From Sphingobacterium mizutaii (GTDB lineage Bacteria > Bacteroidota > Bacteroidia > Sphingobacteriales > Sphingobacteriaceae), in the NCBI RefSeq assembly GCF_900187125.1, contig NZ_LT906468.1, forward strand, positions 3,100,001-3,164,000: a stretch of DNA of 64,000 nucleotides, in the 5' to 3' direction. Made by a program: the position numbers and the translations under genes. This document shows positions 1-9,142 of the stretch, piece after piece. Every line of letters starts with the position of its first letter. Position 1 is the first letter of the stretch. A model generated the notes under the pieces. That model made no database searches. It saw nothing but the letters and a program-made list of their open reading frames with translations, and was not told where the DNA came from.

Positions 1-1
1 A

Positions 2-1984
2 CTATCCCAAAATGTTCAGACCATAAATGCTGAAGTGCTAGCAAAACAACAAGCATTTAACTTAGCAGATGGTCCATTCAGAAATATCTCTGGTGTTAGC
101 CGACAAACCCATTGGAATGATATGTATGTCAATATCAACATGCGCGGTTCCCAAATCCAGGCTTTCCGCAATGGGATGAATATTGTCAGTTCCTACTGGA
201 GTCCTTTATCAGAAGACATGGCAACTGTAGAAAAAATTGAATTCGTAAAAGGACCTGCGGGATTTATGATGTCCAGTGGCGCCCCAGCAGGGATCTACAA
301 TGTGGTTACCAAAAAACCTACAGGACAGCAAAGTGCTGAAGTAACCTTTAGCTTAGGAAGTTTTGAAAACTACAGAAGCACCTTGGACTTAGACGGTAAA
401 CTTTCTAAAGACGGCAAACTACTTTATCGATTGAATATCGCTGGGTCTTCAAAAGCTTCTTTCCGTCCGAATGAAGACAATAAAAGACTTGTAATCGCTC
501 CTGTTCTATCTTACAAAATTAATGATAAGACAACTGCCACATTGGAATACACTTATCAGAAAGCTGTCATGACTGATGTTGGATCAGGTTATTTGATGTC
601 TCCTTTTGGTTATAAAACCCTTTCTCGTGAAACCACATTTTCTCAAAAAGGAACCGAACCTCTGGACATCGATGAACACTCTGCATTTATCAATATCGAG
701 CATAAATTAAATGCTAATTGGAAATTAACCGCACAGGGTGCTTATTTTAATTACAATCAAATCGGCGCTAGCAGTTGGCCTAAAGATATTCTTCCTGATG
801 GCAAAATTATCCGGAAATCGGATACCTGGGATGCCCAAAGCAAAATGCTCCTTGGCCAAGCTTTCTTAAATGGCTCATTTAATACTGGAGAAGTGAAGCA
901 CCAAATACTGGCGGGTATTGACCTAGGAAGTAAATCCTATTTAGCAGACTGGAACCAAAGCATTATTCTGGATAGTTTAAATGGAGGTGAGTTTGATCCT
1001 AAGAATCCTGTCTATGGATTTGACTTTGGGCTTCAGAGTTTTGACCGCAGCCATTCCTTGGTTCAACGCGCAGCTATAGGCGGTGGCATTATGTCCTCAG
1101 ATTATAATTCAGCCTATGTGCAAGATCAAATGAGCTTTTTTGATAATGCTTTACGTTTGACTTTGGCTGCTCGCTATACCTCCATGTCTATCAGTACCTG
1201 GGGCGGTGCGCCAGTTAAAAGCGAAAAAGTCACGCCGAGAATAGGTCTATCCTACTCCATTGATAAAAATACAGCAGTCTATGCATTACTTGACCAATCT
1301 TTTCTTCCACAGCAAGGAATTTTATTTGACGGATCTAAAATAAAACCAATCACAGGTAACAATTATGAACTTGGTATCAAAAGAGATTGGTTCAAAGGAA
1401 AATGGAATAGTACAATCGCGATCTATCAAATCACCAAAAACCATGAAATAACATCCTATGGACCAAGACCTGAGATGTCAGTCGAAGTTGGGCAAAAAAG
1501 AATCCGCGGGCTTGAAGTCGATATCCGTGGTGAGATATTAAGGGGTTTGAACCTGATTGCGAACTATGCATACACCGACGGACAAGTGACCAAAACCAAC
1601 GAAGGTGTTGAAGCCTTTTTTGTTGGACAAAGACTTGATGGTGCCGATGTTCATATCGCCAACCTATGGCTGGACTATGAATTGACGCGAGGAAAGGCAA
1701 AAGGTTTGGCCTTCCAATTTGGAGGGATGTCAAATATCCAACGTGGCTTGGAATTCTACTCCAAGGATGAACCCGAAAAAAATATTGAAGATTATTTCCG
1801 CTTTGATGCCGGGATGGGCTACCGCATCGACAAATTCAGTGTCAATCTAAATATACAGAACCTTTTGGATAAATACTTGATTGAGGGCGGTAGTTATTAC
1901 ACTACCTATTTCAGTACCCCTGTTTACTCTTGGCAAGCCGGTGCACCAAGAAACTATAGATTAACATTTGCATATAAATTCTAA
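2..1984 (+). CDS. TonB-dependent siderophore receptor (5' end outside window)
   Basis: This is an outer-membrane beta-barrel receptor that takes up ferric siderophore using TonB/ExbBD energy. The reading frame is open from base 2 to the left edge, so the signal peptide and TonB box lie outside; a GTG at 35 is internal. The visible N-terminus is a plug domain, with features such as 'NINMRGSQIQAFRNGMNI' and 'VEKIEFVKGPAGFMMSSG', as in the FhuA/FpvA siderophore subfamily. The rest is a 22-strand-type barrel with aromatic-rich strands, ending in the usual terminal Phe ('YRLTFAYKF'). The downstream genes (DUF4198, DUF3325-like, DUF3649-like, PepSY) are typical partners of ferric-siderophore receptors. 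The family call is firm; the particular siderophore cannot be told. Confidence 0.93.
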   Translation, partial: LSQNVQTINAEVLAKQQAFNLADGPFRNISGVSRQTHWNDMYVNINMRGSQIQAFRNGMNIVSSYWSPLSEDMATVEKIEFVKGPAGFMMSSGAPAGIYNVVTKKPTGQQSAEVTFSLGSFENYRSTLDLDGKLSKDGKLLYRLNIAGSSKASFRPNEDNKRLVIAPVLSYKINDKTTATLEYTYQKAVMTDVGSGYLMSPFGYKTLSRETTFSQKGTEPLDIDEHSAFINIEHKLNANWKLTAQGAYFNYNQIGASSWPKDILPDGKIIRKSDTWDAQSKMLLGQAFLNGSFNTGEVKHQILAGIDLGSKSYLADWNQSIILDSLNGGEFDPKNPVYGFDFGLQSFDRSHSLVQRAAIGGGIMSSDYNSAYVQDQMSFFDNALRLTLAARYTSMSISTWGGAPVKSEKVTPRIGLSYSIDKNTAVYALLDQSFLPQQGILFDGSKIKPITGNNYELGIKRDWFKGKWNSTIAIYQITKNHEITSYGPRPEMSVEVGQKRIRGLEVDIRGEILRGLNLIANYAYTDGQVTKTNEGVEAFFVGQRLDGADVHIANLWLDYELTRGKAKGLAFQFGGMSNIQRGLEFYSKDEPEKNIEDYFRFDAGMGYRIDKFSVNLNIQNLLDKYLIEGGSYYTTYFSTPVYSWQAGAPRNYRLTFAYKF

Positions 1985-1988
1985 AACC

Positions 1989-2690
1989 ATGAACACAAAA
2001 ACATTATTGACAATTTTAATAAGCCTTGTAAGCCTTCAATTTGCGAGTGCACATGCATTATGGATTGAAACCCAATCAAATGGAAAATTGAACCAAAAAC
2101 ATACGGTCAAAGTTTATTACGGCGAATATGCCGAAGGTTTGGTAGACCCAATCGATAAATGGTACTCAGATGTCAAAGATTTCGACTTGATCTTGATCGC
2201 TCCGAATGGAAGTAAAAAAGTCCTAGAAAAAACAGCGGCTACAGACCATTTCGAAGCTTCTTTTCAACCAACAGCTAACGGAAACTATATCCTTTCTGTA
2301 GTAAAGCCTGCAAAAGAAGCCTATGAAACCATGAAATTCGAATTTTCCTCCATCGCTTTCGTCCAAGTTGGAAAGTCTTCCAAAACTACGAATTCACTTC
2401 CTTTCCATCTTGAATCCACAGTCCTGAGCCCAAAACTGGGCAAATCCATAGAGATCCAGGTATTGGATAATGGGCAAGCTGAAAAAGAAAGGGAAGTAGT
2501 CATCATGGGCCCCGAGGGATGGACCAAAACCGTCCATACCGATCAAGAAGGAAAAGTTCCCTTTAAACCCTTGATCGCTGGGAAATATATTATTGAAGCC
2601 TCTCGTATAGATGAAAAATCGGAAGACTGGCATGGTCAAAAGATTGAAAAAATCTGGAAAGGCAGCACCTATTCCGTAACTGTAAACTAA
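1989..2690 (+). CDS. DUF4198 family secreted protein of the iron-uptake locus
   Basis: This predicted secreted protein of 233 aa starts at ATG 1989, four bases after the receptor stop codon. The frame also opens at 1968 inside the receptor gene, but the signal peptide fits the later start: 'MNTKTLLTILISLVSLQFASAHA' contains a basic end, a hydrophobic core and an AxA-type cleavage site. The mature part begins 'HALWIETQ', followed by Ig-like beta segments and a 'GKYIIEASR' strand, as in DUF4198/NikK-like periplasmic proteins that accompany metal or siderophore uptake. The gene is probably cotranscribed with the receptor. Its exact role, metal binding or a chaperone for the transported iron complex, is inferred only. 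Confidence 0.8.
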   Translation: MNTKTLLTILISLVSLQFASAHALWIETQSNGKLNQKHTVKVYYGEYAEGLVDPIDKWYSDVKDFDLILIAPNGSKKVLEKTAATDHFEASFQPTANGNYILSVVKPAKEAYETMKFEFSSIAFVQVGKSSKTTNSLPFHLESTVLSPKLGKSIEIQVLDNGQAEKEREVVIMGPEGWTKTVHTDQEGKVPFKPLIAGKYIIEASRIDEKSEDWHGQKIEKIWKGSTYSVTVN

Positions 2691-2695
2691 CCATA

Positions 2696-2740
2696 TTAAG
2701 CTAGTAAAGTGCTTTATGCACTTTACTAGCTTAATCTTTA
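2696..2740 (+). terminator. 17-bp perfect hairpin after DUF4198 gene
   Basis: Arms 2696-2712 and 2718-2734 are exact reverse complements around a 5-base loop, followed by a moderately T-rich stretch. It lies just after the DUF4198 stop codon and before the small membrane genes. It may therefore terminate or attenuate transcription inside the iron-uptake locus, or protect the 3' end of the receptor transcript. Confidence 0.7.
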
Positions 2741-2751
2741 TTCTTAATATC

Positions 2752-3096
2752 ATGTTCAGCCTAATCATTCTATTCGTTTTCACAGGCACTTATTTCTTTT
2801 ATTGCAGCAGCAAGAAAATGAAAAGTACCCATCAAATAGAATACAGCATTTTTAAATCATTTACACCCATACAATTGAAAGTATCTGGGTTCATCTTATT
2901 AGCGATTGCTGCCTGCTTAACCATTGTCAAACAAGGTCTAGAAGCCGGAAGCTTTGCTTTTATAGTCTATTTAATGACTTTTTTAAGTCTTGTGAATCTG
3001 CTGTTCCCTTATAAAACCTTGAAATGGAAACATATTCTCTTTCTTTTTTCCATCTCGCTGATCCTTGAATTAATAATAATGTTTATCTCCCATTAG
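2752..3096 (+). CDS. DUF3325-like small inner-membrane protein
   Basis: This 114-residue hydrophobic protein has three to four predicted membrane segments: 'MFSLIILFVFTGTYFFY', 'VSGFILLAIAACLTIV', a central segment, and 'ILFLFSISLILELIIMFI'. The pattern of a short N-terminal helix, a basic stretch, then 'LKVSGFILLAIAACLTIVKQ' resembles DUF3325, a family commonly encoded between siderophore receptors and PepSY proteins. The start is placed at ATG 2752 because the earlier in-frame ATG at 2716 lies within the loop of the strong hairpin. The next gene follows three bases after the stop codon. The family assignment is by pattern and position rather than an alignment, and the function is unknown. 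Confidence 0.62.
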   Translation: MFSLIILFVFTGTYFFYCSSKKMKSTHQIEYSIFKSFTPIQLKVSGFILLAIAACLTIVKQGLEAGSFAFIVYLMTFLSLVNLLFPYKTLKWKHILFLFSISLILELIIMFISH

Positions 3097-3098
3097 CC

Positions 3099-3371
3099 AT
3101 GCCAGCAAATAAAAAATACCTTAGTTCTCCTTTCCAAAGGTTTTTAAAAATAACCGCAGGTTTTATAGCGGGATATATGCTTATGCTCGCTTTCCATAAT
3201 TTCTTGACCTTATTTTGCGATCGCAAAAACATCGTCATGTTATCTGGTTTTTCTGGGTATATCATATGGGCAATTCTGCTTCTCTTAGCCTTTTTATCAA
3301 AAAATGGATGGTATATCTGGGGCATATACCTAAGCCTCACTTTACTTTTATCCATCCCTTTTATCATTTAA
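3099..3371 (+). CDS. DUF3649-like small inner-membrane protein
   Basis: This 90-aa protein has a short basic cytoplasmic start ('MPANKKYLSSPFQRFLK') and three hydrophobic segments. Segment order and the phrase 'ITAGFIAGYMLMLAF' resemble DUF3649, whose members are small membrane proteins found with DUF3325 and PepSY proteins next to siderophore receptors. It sits two bases after the preceding stop codon and seven bases before the PepSY gene, so one transcript is likely. It may be a subunit of a membrane ferric-siderophore reductase with the PepSY protein, which is inference from synteny. The identification is moderate because the protein is short and hydrophobic. Confidence 0.6.
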   Translation: MPANKKYLSSPFQRFLKITAGFIAGYMLMLAFHNFLTLFCDRKNIVMLSGFSGYIIWAILLLLAFLSKNGWYIWGIYLSLTLLLSIPFII

Positions 3372-3378
3372 ATTCATA

Positions 3379-5007
3379 ATGAATACCAGAAATTATAACA
3401 TCTATTTTAATACGCATACTATCAGTGGGATTATCATCTGTGCCATTCTCTATGTCATTTTCTTTGCAGGTTCATTCTCATTTTTCAGGAATGAAATTGC
3501 CGCTTGGCAACAGGGCGATTCCTTCTCCAAAATGACAAAAGCGGATGTGGATTGTGACTATTTATTAGATTCCCTCGAACAGACTATGGAACTGAATGGA
3601 AGAGATATTACATTTTCCTTTTACCACAAGAATGCTCGATCTTATATGAGCTATACAGATTCCAAAGACAGCTTGCAACATGCGGAAAACTTAGCAAAAA
3701 TCAATGAAAAGGTAGCCAACAAAGCAGACTGGACCAATACTGATTCAAAATATTTCGGCTATAATTTTATCAACAAGAAATCTGGCAGCTATACTGAAAA
3801 CTATGACCTTGCAGAATTTTTATATAGGCTCCACTTCCTAGCCCAATTGAACGAAGTACCCATCAATATAGGCATTGGCCCCTTTGGTTATGTGGTTGCT
3901 GGTTTAACCTCCTTCATATTTCTATTTGCCTTGATTACCGGCATTTTGCTCCATTGGGACAAAATCGTCTCCAATTTCTTTATCTTTCGCCCCTTTTCCA
4001 AATGGAAGACCGTGTGGACGGATATGCATACCGCATTAGGAGTCGTAGGCTTTCCTTTTCAATTTATCTATGCCGTAACAGGGATATTTTTAATCTTAAA
4101 TTCGGTTTTAGCCATTCCTTTTGAAAAGATAATCTACAAAGGCGATTCAGAAACCATGTACACCGACCTTGCCTTTAACCATAAAGTTAATCTGCCCTAC
4201 AGTTATTCAGCATTATCCCAAACGCCATCGATCAATCCATTCTTAGATACGGTCAATAAAAAATGGCCAGATAGCCGGATCTTTCGACTCAGCATCAAAA
4301 ATTACGGTGACAAAAATATGCAGATCATTGCGGAGATCAGCCCCACCTATTCGAAACACCTTGCAGGTTATGGAATCTATAACATCCGTGCAATTGATGG
4401 AAAGATATTGGAAGAAAAGACACCGATGTCTAATTCAACCTTTGTAGACCATGTAAAGAGCCTCTTGTACAGATTACATTTTGGAGATTACGCGGGATAT
4501 CCGCTCAAATATTTATCCTTTATCTTGGGTATCATGGGCTGCTTGGTCATCTCCTCTGGAATCATGATCTGGTTGGTCGCTAGGGATAAGAACAATGTCC
4601 CTAAGCATAAAAGAAAGTTCAACTTCTGGTTGGCAAATGTATACCTAGCCATCTGTCTGACCATGTTCCCTACTACCGGAATAGCTTTTATTGCTGTCAA
4701 ATTGAGCGCTCAAGTAAACCAGGATTTTCTATACCAAGTTTATTTTTGGACTTGGCTCCTATTTAGCACCTATTATATTATTCGCAGGAATATCAATAAG
4801 ACCAATAGAGAAACCTTACTATTGGGTAGCATCATCGCATTTATCATCCCTATTGTCAATGGGGTGATCAGCAAAAAATGGATATGGAATAATTTAATGG
4901 AAGGCAATATAGATCTGTTCAGTATTGACTTTCTTTGGATCTGTATTGGAGTCGTAGGGATTAGCATCTTTAGAAAAATCAGCAAACTGAAAACAGTGGC
5001 AGTCTAA
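3379..5007 (+). CDS. PepSY-associated transmembrane protein (FoxB/PiuB-like)
   Basis: This 542-aa inner-membrane protein probably helps release iron from imported siderophore by reduction at the membrane. The N-terminal helix 'ISGIIICAILYVIFFAGSFSFF' is followed by a large periplasmic loop. A helix pair around residues 170-240 contains 'HWDKIVSNFF' and 'DMHTALGVVGFPFQF', whose His residues resemble the haem or metal ligands of PepSY_TM proteins. A second soluble loop (about 270-370) and four or more C-terminal helices follow. Length and layout fit the PepSY_TM/FoxB family. It closes the iron-uptake locus and converges on the TauE gene with only six bases between stop codons, so no terminator fits between them. 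Confidence 0.86.
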   Translation: MNTRNYNIYFNTHTISGIIICAILYVIFFAGSFSFFRNEIAAWQQGDSFSKMTKADVDCDYLLDSLEQTMELNGRDITFSFYHKNARSYMSYTDSKDSLQHAENLAKINEKVANKADWTNTDSKYFGYNFINKKSGSYTENYDLAEFLYRLHFLAQLNEVPINIGIGPFGYVVAGLTSFIFLFALITGILLHWDKIVSNFFIFRPFSKWKTVWTDMHTALGVVGFPFQFIYAVTGIFLILNSVLAIPFEKIIYKGDSETMYTDLAFNHKVNLPYSYSALSQTPSINPFLDTVNKKWPDSRIFRLSIKNYGDKNMQIIAEISPTYSKHLAGYGIYNIRAIDGKILEEKTPMSNSTFVDHVKSLLYRLHFGDYAGYPLKYLSFILGIMGCLVISSGIMIWLVARDKNNVPKHKRKFNFWLANVYLAICLTMFPTTGIAFIAVKLSAQVNQDFLYQVYFWTWLLFSTYYIIRRNINKTNRETLLLGSIIAFIIPIVNGVISKKWIWNNLMEGNIDLFSIDFLWICIGVVGISIFRKISKLKTVAV

Positions 5008-5013
5008 AATCAA

Positions 5014-5811
5014 TTACCTCAATAAGGTTTCTTTAATCAGGATATATACCCCTACCAAAAGAATCATATATCCGAATCCTTTTTTGAGGTTTTTGTTACT
5101 GATTTTCTCGGAAAGATAGAATCCAATAAATATTCCGAACACAGTACCACCGGTATAGCCAAGTAGTAATTCCCAGTCAAAGAGTTCGAACTTCTCTAAA
5201 TCGCCCATTACCCCAAAGAAGGAATTAATACTGATAATGATCAAGGAGGTCGCCACAGCCTTCCGCATTGGCAGATGATAAAAGTTGACCAATGCCGGAA
5301 TAATCAGGAACCCACCACCAGCACCTACCAGTCCTGTTACCAAACCTACCAATGCACCTTGAAAAACAATGACCTCTATAGGCGTCTTGACGTATCCTCC
5401 AGGCACTTCCGGACCATTCTTTGCCGAACGGATCATACTTAAGGAAGAAGCTACCATTACAAAAGAGAACAAGATCATCAATAGCACGTTCTGATGAAAA
5501 CTATATCCTGCGATATGGATGACTTCTGGAACTAAAGGAAGGATAAAGGACCGAGTAATAAAGACCACGATCAAAGAAGGTACACCAAAGGTTAGGACTT
5601 TCGGTAAGTCAGCTTCCTTTTTTATGATCCCCCGCACGGCACCGATCAATGAGGTGATCCCAATGGCGAAAAGCGAATAGGTCGTGGAAAGAGTTGGCTC
5701 AACAGCCATAATATAAACCAAAATTGGAACGGTCAAAATGGTCCCTCCACTGCCAATTAATCCCAAGGTTATTCCAACCAAAATTGCTAATACGCAGCCA
5801 AGGATTATCAT
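5014..5811 (-). CDS. TauE/SafE family sulfite/organosulfonate exporter
   Basis: This 265-aa membrane protein has about eight hydrophobic helices in two repeats. The N-terminal repeat starts 'LAILVGITLGLIGSGGTILTV' (here only the family-typical GLxGSGG core is diagnostic). The second repeat carries 'GLVTGLVGAGGGFLIIPAL', the duplicated glycine-rich motif of TauE/SafE permeases. Members export sulfite, sulfoacetate or related anions, or are uncharacterised. The gene is single, convergent with the PepSY gene, with a 387-base noncoding region upstream. Its substrate cannot be inferred because no sulfur-metabolism genes are nearby. Confidence 0.9.
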   Translation of the reverse strand: MIILGCVLAILVGITLGLIGSGGTILTVPILVYIMAVEPTLSTTYSLFAIGITSLIGAVRGIIKKEADLPKVLTFGVPSLIVVFITRSFILPLVPEVIHIAGYSFHQNVLLMILFSFVMVASSLSMIRSAKNGPEVPGGYVKTPIEVIVFQGALVGLVTGLVGAGGGFLIIPALVNFYHLPMRKAVATSLIIISINSFFGVMGDLEKFELFDWELLLGYTGGTVFGIFIGFYLSEKISNKNLKKGFGYMILLVGVYILIKETLLR

Positions 5812-6198
5812 ATCATTTAATATTTGGTTTAAATGTGTTTATACTTCCCATCCATAAAAGTAAAGGAAATTAATTAAAATAATCCAATTCCAAGTCTTTT
5901 TCCCGAAAGCTGATAATTTTTATTCTTTTCCTTTAAACTGCATTTAACCTGTACTGGCCTGACCTAAATTTTCCAGTAGCATTACGACTTATCCGAGATG
6001 GACTCGATTCCAAATGGGTCTTGTTTTGGACACATTGCTAACCACAGCAATATCTCTCGAATATGCCTCGAATAAGACTAGGCTAAGTCCCGAAAAAAAC
6101 ATCCATAAGTATGCTGTTTAACCCGACAGTTTGGTCAGAAAAAAAGCCTGAATTGGAAAAAACAGGCTTTTGACTAACAAAAATATAAAAGAATGTGA
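5812..6198. other. Noncoding gap with one repeat-like motif
   Basis: This 387-base interval holds the promoter region of the TauE gene at its left end and the terminator of the small lipoprotein gene at its right end. No open frame with coding character was seen. A 23-base stretch at 6058-6080 recurs with one transition at 53172-53194 in repeat region 2, so part of the gap may be a decayed repeat. Confidence 0.5.
6135..6171 (-). terminator. Rho-independent terminator of small lipoprotein gene
   Basis: Arms 6142-6150 and 6163-6171 pair over 9 bp (CAGGCTTTT type). Read on the minus strand, the right-to-left hairpin is followed by a seven-base T run. It lies 28 bases past the stop codon of the lipoprotein gene. 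Confidence 0.8.
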
Positions 6199-6417
6199 TT
6201 ATTGGGCAGTATCTTGAACTGTAGTATCGACTTGGGTTGAATCCAAGTTAATCACTTCGGCATCCGGAGCGTTGATATTATAGCGTTCTGCATCTCCACC
6301 TTGTTCAGGATTTGGAAGTGCTTCAGTTTCTGTTTCTGTATTTTCGCTATTATTACAGCTGCTAATAGTAAAGAATCCCATGGCAAATATTCCAATTACT
6401 AATTTTAACTTATTCAT
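6199..6417 (-). CDS. Small lipoprotein, acidic, unknown function
   Basis: I do not recognise this 72-aa protein. The frame opens at 6450, but the start is placed at the ATG complementary to 6415-6417 because a lipoprotein signal begins there: 'MNKLKLVIGIFAMGFFTISSC' has a basic start, a hydrophobic core and a lipobox ending in Cys. The mature part is about 50 residues, rich in Asn, Glu, Thr and Asp, without obvious structure. It has its own terminator, and the ammonium transporter gene upstream on the same strand has a separate terminator, so it is probably a single-gene transcript. The coding call rests on the signal peptide and the terminator. Confidence 0.65.
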   Translation of the reverse strand: MNKLKLVIGIFAMGFFTISSCNNSENTETETEALPNPEQGGDAERYNINAPDAEVINLDSTQVDTTVQDTAQ

Positions 6418-6476
6418 ATGCTTGTCATGTTGATTTGTTAATAAAACCATCGAAAAGAAGAAATGTTTTAATGACG

Positions 6477-6500
6477 ATAAAAAAAACCTGACCTTCAGGT
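6477..6500 (-). terminator. Terminator of amt gene
   Basis: Six-base arms 6486-6491 and 6495-6500 (ACCTGA/TCAGGT) pair around a 3-base loop. On the minus strand the hairpin is followed by eight T residues. A larger alternative pairing uses 6518-6524. It lies about 40 bases after the amt stop codon. Confidence 0.75.
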
Positions 6501-6542
6501 AGAAAGCCAGGTATCATTCAGGTTATTTTTAGTTAATAAGGA

Positions 6543-7862
6543 TCAAAGTTTTTCTCCATGCTGGGAGATGTCAAGACCAACTTCCTCATCAGCATCCGAA
6601 ACACGGAGTGGAGTAATCAGGTCGGTAAGTTTTAATAAGATAAAGGCCATAATGATGATAAATATCGCGGAAAGGATCAGTCCTATGATATGCGCTGAAA
6701 AAAGTTTCCATTCACCATAGAATAGTCCATTGTCAGGAATAGCTGGATTAATGGCATTAGTAGCGAATACACCGGTCAGGATCATACCCACCATACCACC
6801 TACCCCATGGCTCGGGAATACATCCAAAGTATCATCGATTCTTGATCTTGTTCTCCAAGCAATTACTACCCTACTGATCACTGCGGCTACAGCGCCGATG
6901 ACCAAGGAATGCCCGAAGGTGACAAACCCTGCTGCCGGAGTAATGGCCACCAAACCAACTACTGCACCAATACAGACCCCCATGGCTGAAGGTTTGATAC
7001 CTTTAGCGGCATCAAAAAATATATAGGTCAATGCTGCCGCACCGGAAGCCGTTGAAGTGGTAATCAATGCTGTCGCTGCTAATTCTGATGCTGAAAATGC
7101 CGAACCAGCATTGAAACCTATCCAACCAAACCATAGTAAACCAGTACCCAGTAGCACATAAGTAATACGTGCAGGGCTGTGACTATGCATATCTTTTCCT
7201 TTTCTCAAATATATTGCAGAAGCCAAAGCGGTTAATCCAGCCGACATGTGGACCACCGTACCCCCAGCAAAGTCCAAAACACCTAGCTTGAATAGCAAGC
7301 CCTCGGGATGCCAAGTGGCATGTGCCAATGGTGCATATATAAACACAAAGAATAAACAAATAAAGAGTACATAAGAAGTAAATCGAATTCGTTCTGCAAA
7401 AGCACCTGTAATCAATGCGGGGGTAATAATCGCAAACTTAAGCTGATAGATTGCAAAGAGTGCAAAGGGAATGGTCGGTGCTGCCTCCCAAGGTCCTCGT
7501 TCCAATACATTATTGAACATAAAAAATGTGAAAGGATTGCCAATGACCCCTCCTATGGACTCCCCGAAAACCAAACTGAATCCAAAGATTACCCAAATCA
7601 CGGCAACCACCGCCATGCAAATAAAACTTTGCAACATGGTGGAAATAACGTTCTCTTTCTTGACCATCCCACCATAAAAGTAGGCCAAACCTGGTGTCAT
7701 GATCAAAACCAAGGCCGTAGAAGTCAACATCCATGCGATATCGGCATAATTATACCCGGAATTGGAATGGGTTTGAGGTGATTTTGAAAAAACAAGCGAA
7801 ATTAATACTAAAATCCCCATAAAAACGAGAGGTACATAAGACTTTTTACCAGATAAAACCAT
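6543..7862 (-). CDS. amt: Ammonium transporter, Amt family
   Basis: This inner-membrane channel conducts ammonium/ammonia. The 439-aa protein has a hydrophobic N-terminal segment and then the 11-helix Amt core. Visible family features are 'GLAYFYGGMVKKENV' near residue 58, the region 'DFAGGTVVHMSAGLTALASA' near 200 with the first pore histidine, and 'FPSHGVGGMVGMILTG' near 350 with the second pore histidine ('FxxHGVGG'). The length is normal for bacterial Amt. No glnK/glnB gene is adjacent, which is unlike many Amt loci. It is transcribed away from the AraC gene across an AT-rich region. Confidence 0.97.
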   Translation of the reverse strand: MVLSGKKSYVPLVFMGILVLISLVFSKSPQTHSNSGYNYADIAWMLTSTALVLIMTPGLAYFYGGMVKKENVISTMLQSFICMAVVAVIWVIFGFSLVFGESIGGVIGNPFTFFMFNNVLERGPWEAAPTIPFALFAIYQLKFAIITPALITGAFAERIRFTSYVLFICLFFVFIYAPLAHATWHPEGLLFKLGVLDFAGGTVVHMSAGLTALASAIYLRKGKDMHSHSPARITYVLLGTGLLWFGWIGFNAGSAFSASELAATALITTSTASGAAALTYIFFDAAKGIKPSAMGVCIGAVVGLVAITPAAGFVTFGHSLVIGAVAAVISRVVIAWRTRSRIDDTLDVFPSHGVGGMVGMILTGVFATNAINPAIPDNGLFYGEWKLFSAHIIGLILSAIFIIIMAFILLKLTDLITPLRVSDADEEVGLDISQHGEKL

Positions 7863-8227
7863 AATGTTTAAATTTTATTCAACAAAAATACATTTTTATT
7901 GAATTTATCAAAACATTTTTTGATTTTTTATAGAAAAAAATCAATTATTTTATTGATTTATTTAATAAAGCATAAACAAAACAAATAAAAATATACGATA
8001 TTCAATAAAAAATAGATTTTTCATATCAAAAAACCATTCTTTAAGATCATTTTCATTAAACCATATATTAATTAGCAAGATTTATTGATAAAAGAGCAGT
8101 CATATCATTGGTTTATGATAAAAACCGAATACTTTTTGTTTTTATCGGGGTCAAAACTCATTATTTTGATTTTGGAACAAACAATTCAACAAAATTTGAG
8201 ATATTTAATAGAAATAAATGCTGCGAC
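7863..8227. other. AT-rich divergent promoter region, amt / araC-type gene
   Basis: These 365 bases between the amt start and the preferred AraC start are very AT-rich with many A and T tracts. An inverted repeat with 7-base arms at 7939-7945 and 7952-7958 (AATCAAT/ATTGATT) could be a regulator site, but in such AT-rich DNA it may be chance. The AraC frame is open from 8108, so a longer N-terminus is possible. Confidence 0.4.
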
Positions 8228-9058
8228 ATGGATGATCTGTTCAAAATATATAAAGTAGATAATAAAGAGGCACTATACATACAAGGACAGAGCAATGAGC
8301 CCCATAATCATCAATTTGAGGAACTCATCATTGGGATTCGGGGTAAAATCGAGCATTTCATTGATTTCCGAAGTGAAACCTATACCGCCCCTTTTGTTTG
8401 TTTTGTAAGTCGCGGTAAAATCCATCGGGTGGTACCTATGCTGGAGAATGGGGAATGTGAATTTTGGGTTTTGCGTTTTAAAAGTGAATTCATTCCAGAA
8501 ACTACCTTTAATCTATATAGTTATTATCATGACAATGCAAACTTGGCATTTCAATCAGGACGATGCTTTGATCGCTTGGAGCAGATCTGTAAAATGATAT
8601 ATGATGAGATGCAACAAGAAAAACCTGAACTGGCAATAGTGAGGGAATTGCTGAACAGCCTCTTTACGATGATCGAAGCCGAAAGAAAAAAACAGCAACC
8701 CGACCACTTGAATCTCTATAAAAACCAAGATATCACCTTTAAGAATTTCTTAAATATCCTAGAGGAGAATTTTCGTAGGCCTGAAGGTGTAAATTATTAT
8801 GCTGAAAAATTGTTCATGAGTCCGCGGAACTTAAATAGCATCACTCAGAATATCCTGCAGCAAAGTGTTTCTGAAATCATCGAAACCCGGAAACTGATTG
8901 AAGCCAAAAACCTATTGATCAGCAGCAATAAGACCATTTCGGAAATAGGTTTTGAATTGGGTTATTCTGACAAGGCCTATTTCACCAGCGTTTTTAAGAA
9001 GAAATCGGGTCAGACCCCTTCAGAGTTTAGGGAGGAAATGAACCGCTTGATTTCCTAA
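8228..9058 (+). CDS. AraC family transcriptional regulator
   Basis: This DNA-binding regulator of 276 aa has an N-terminal cupin-like sensor region; 'SNEPHNHQFEELIIGIRGK' matches the His-rich cupin strand. The C-terminal AraC double helix-turn-helix spans about residues 178-272, with 'YYAEKLFMSPRNLNSI' as the first HTH and 'ISEIGFELGYSDKAYFTSVF' as the family signature. ATG 8228 is preferred to the open frame at 8108 because the extra 40 residues are poorly ordered and family members begin near the cupin. The extradiol dioxygenase gene follows 84 bases downstream on the same strand, and may be its target; that is inference. Confidence 0.9.
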   Translation: MDDLFKIYKVDNKEALYIQGQSNEPHNHQFEELIIGIRGKIEHFIDFRSETYTAPFVCFVSRGKIHRVVPMLENGECEFWVLRFKSEFIPETTFNLYSYYHDNANLAFQSGRCFDRLEQICKMIYDEMQQEKPELAIVRELLNSLFTMIEAERKKQQPDHLNLYKNQDITFKNFLNILEENFRRPEGVNYYAEKLFMSPRNLNSITQNILQQSVSEIIETRKLIEAKNLLISSNKTISEIGFELGYSDKAYFTSVFKKKSGQTPSEFREEMNRLIS

Positions 9059-9142
9059 TTCTTATACTTTTCTTCCAAATTCTCATACCTCTCGATACCA
9101 TATCCTTGCGATATTTGTAAATACATTGGAAAGGAATTTATA

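Noticed and set aside
7863..8107. NtrC/sigma-54-type promoter for amt
   Set aside because: No TGGCAC-N5-TTGC-like element was found on the minus strand upstream of amt.
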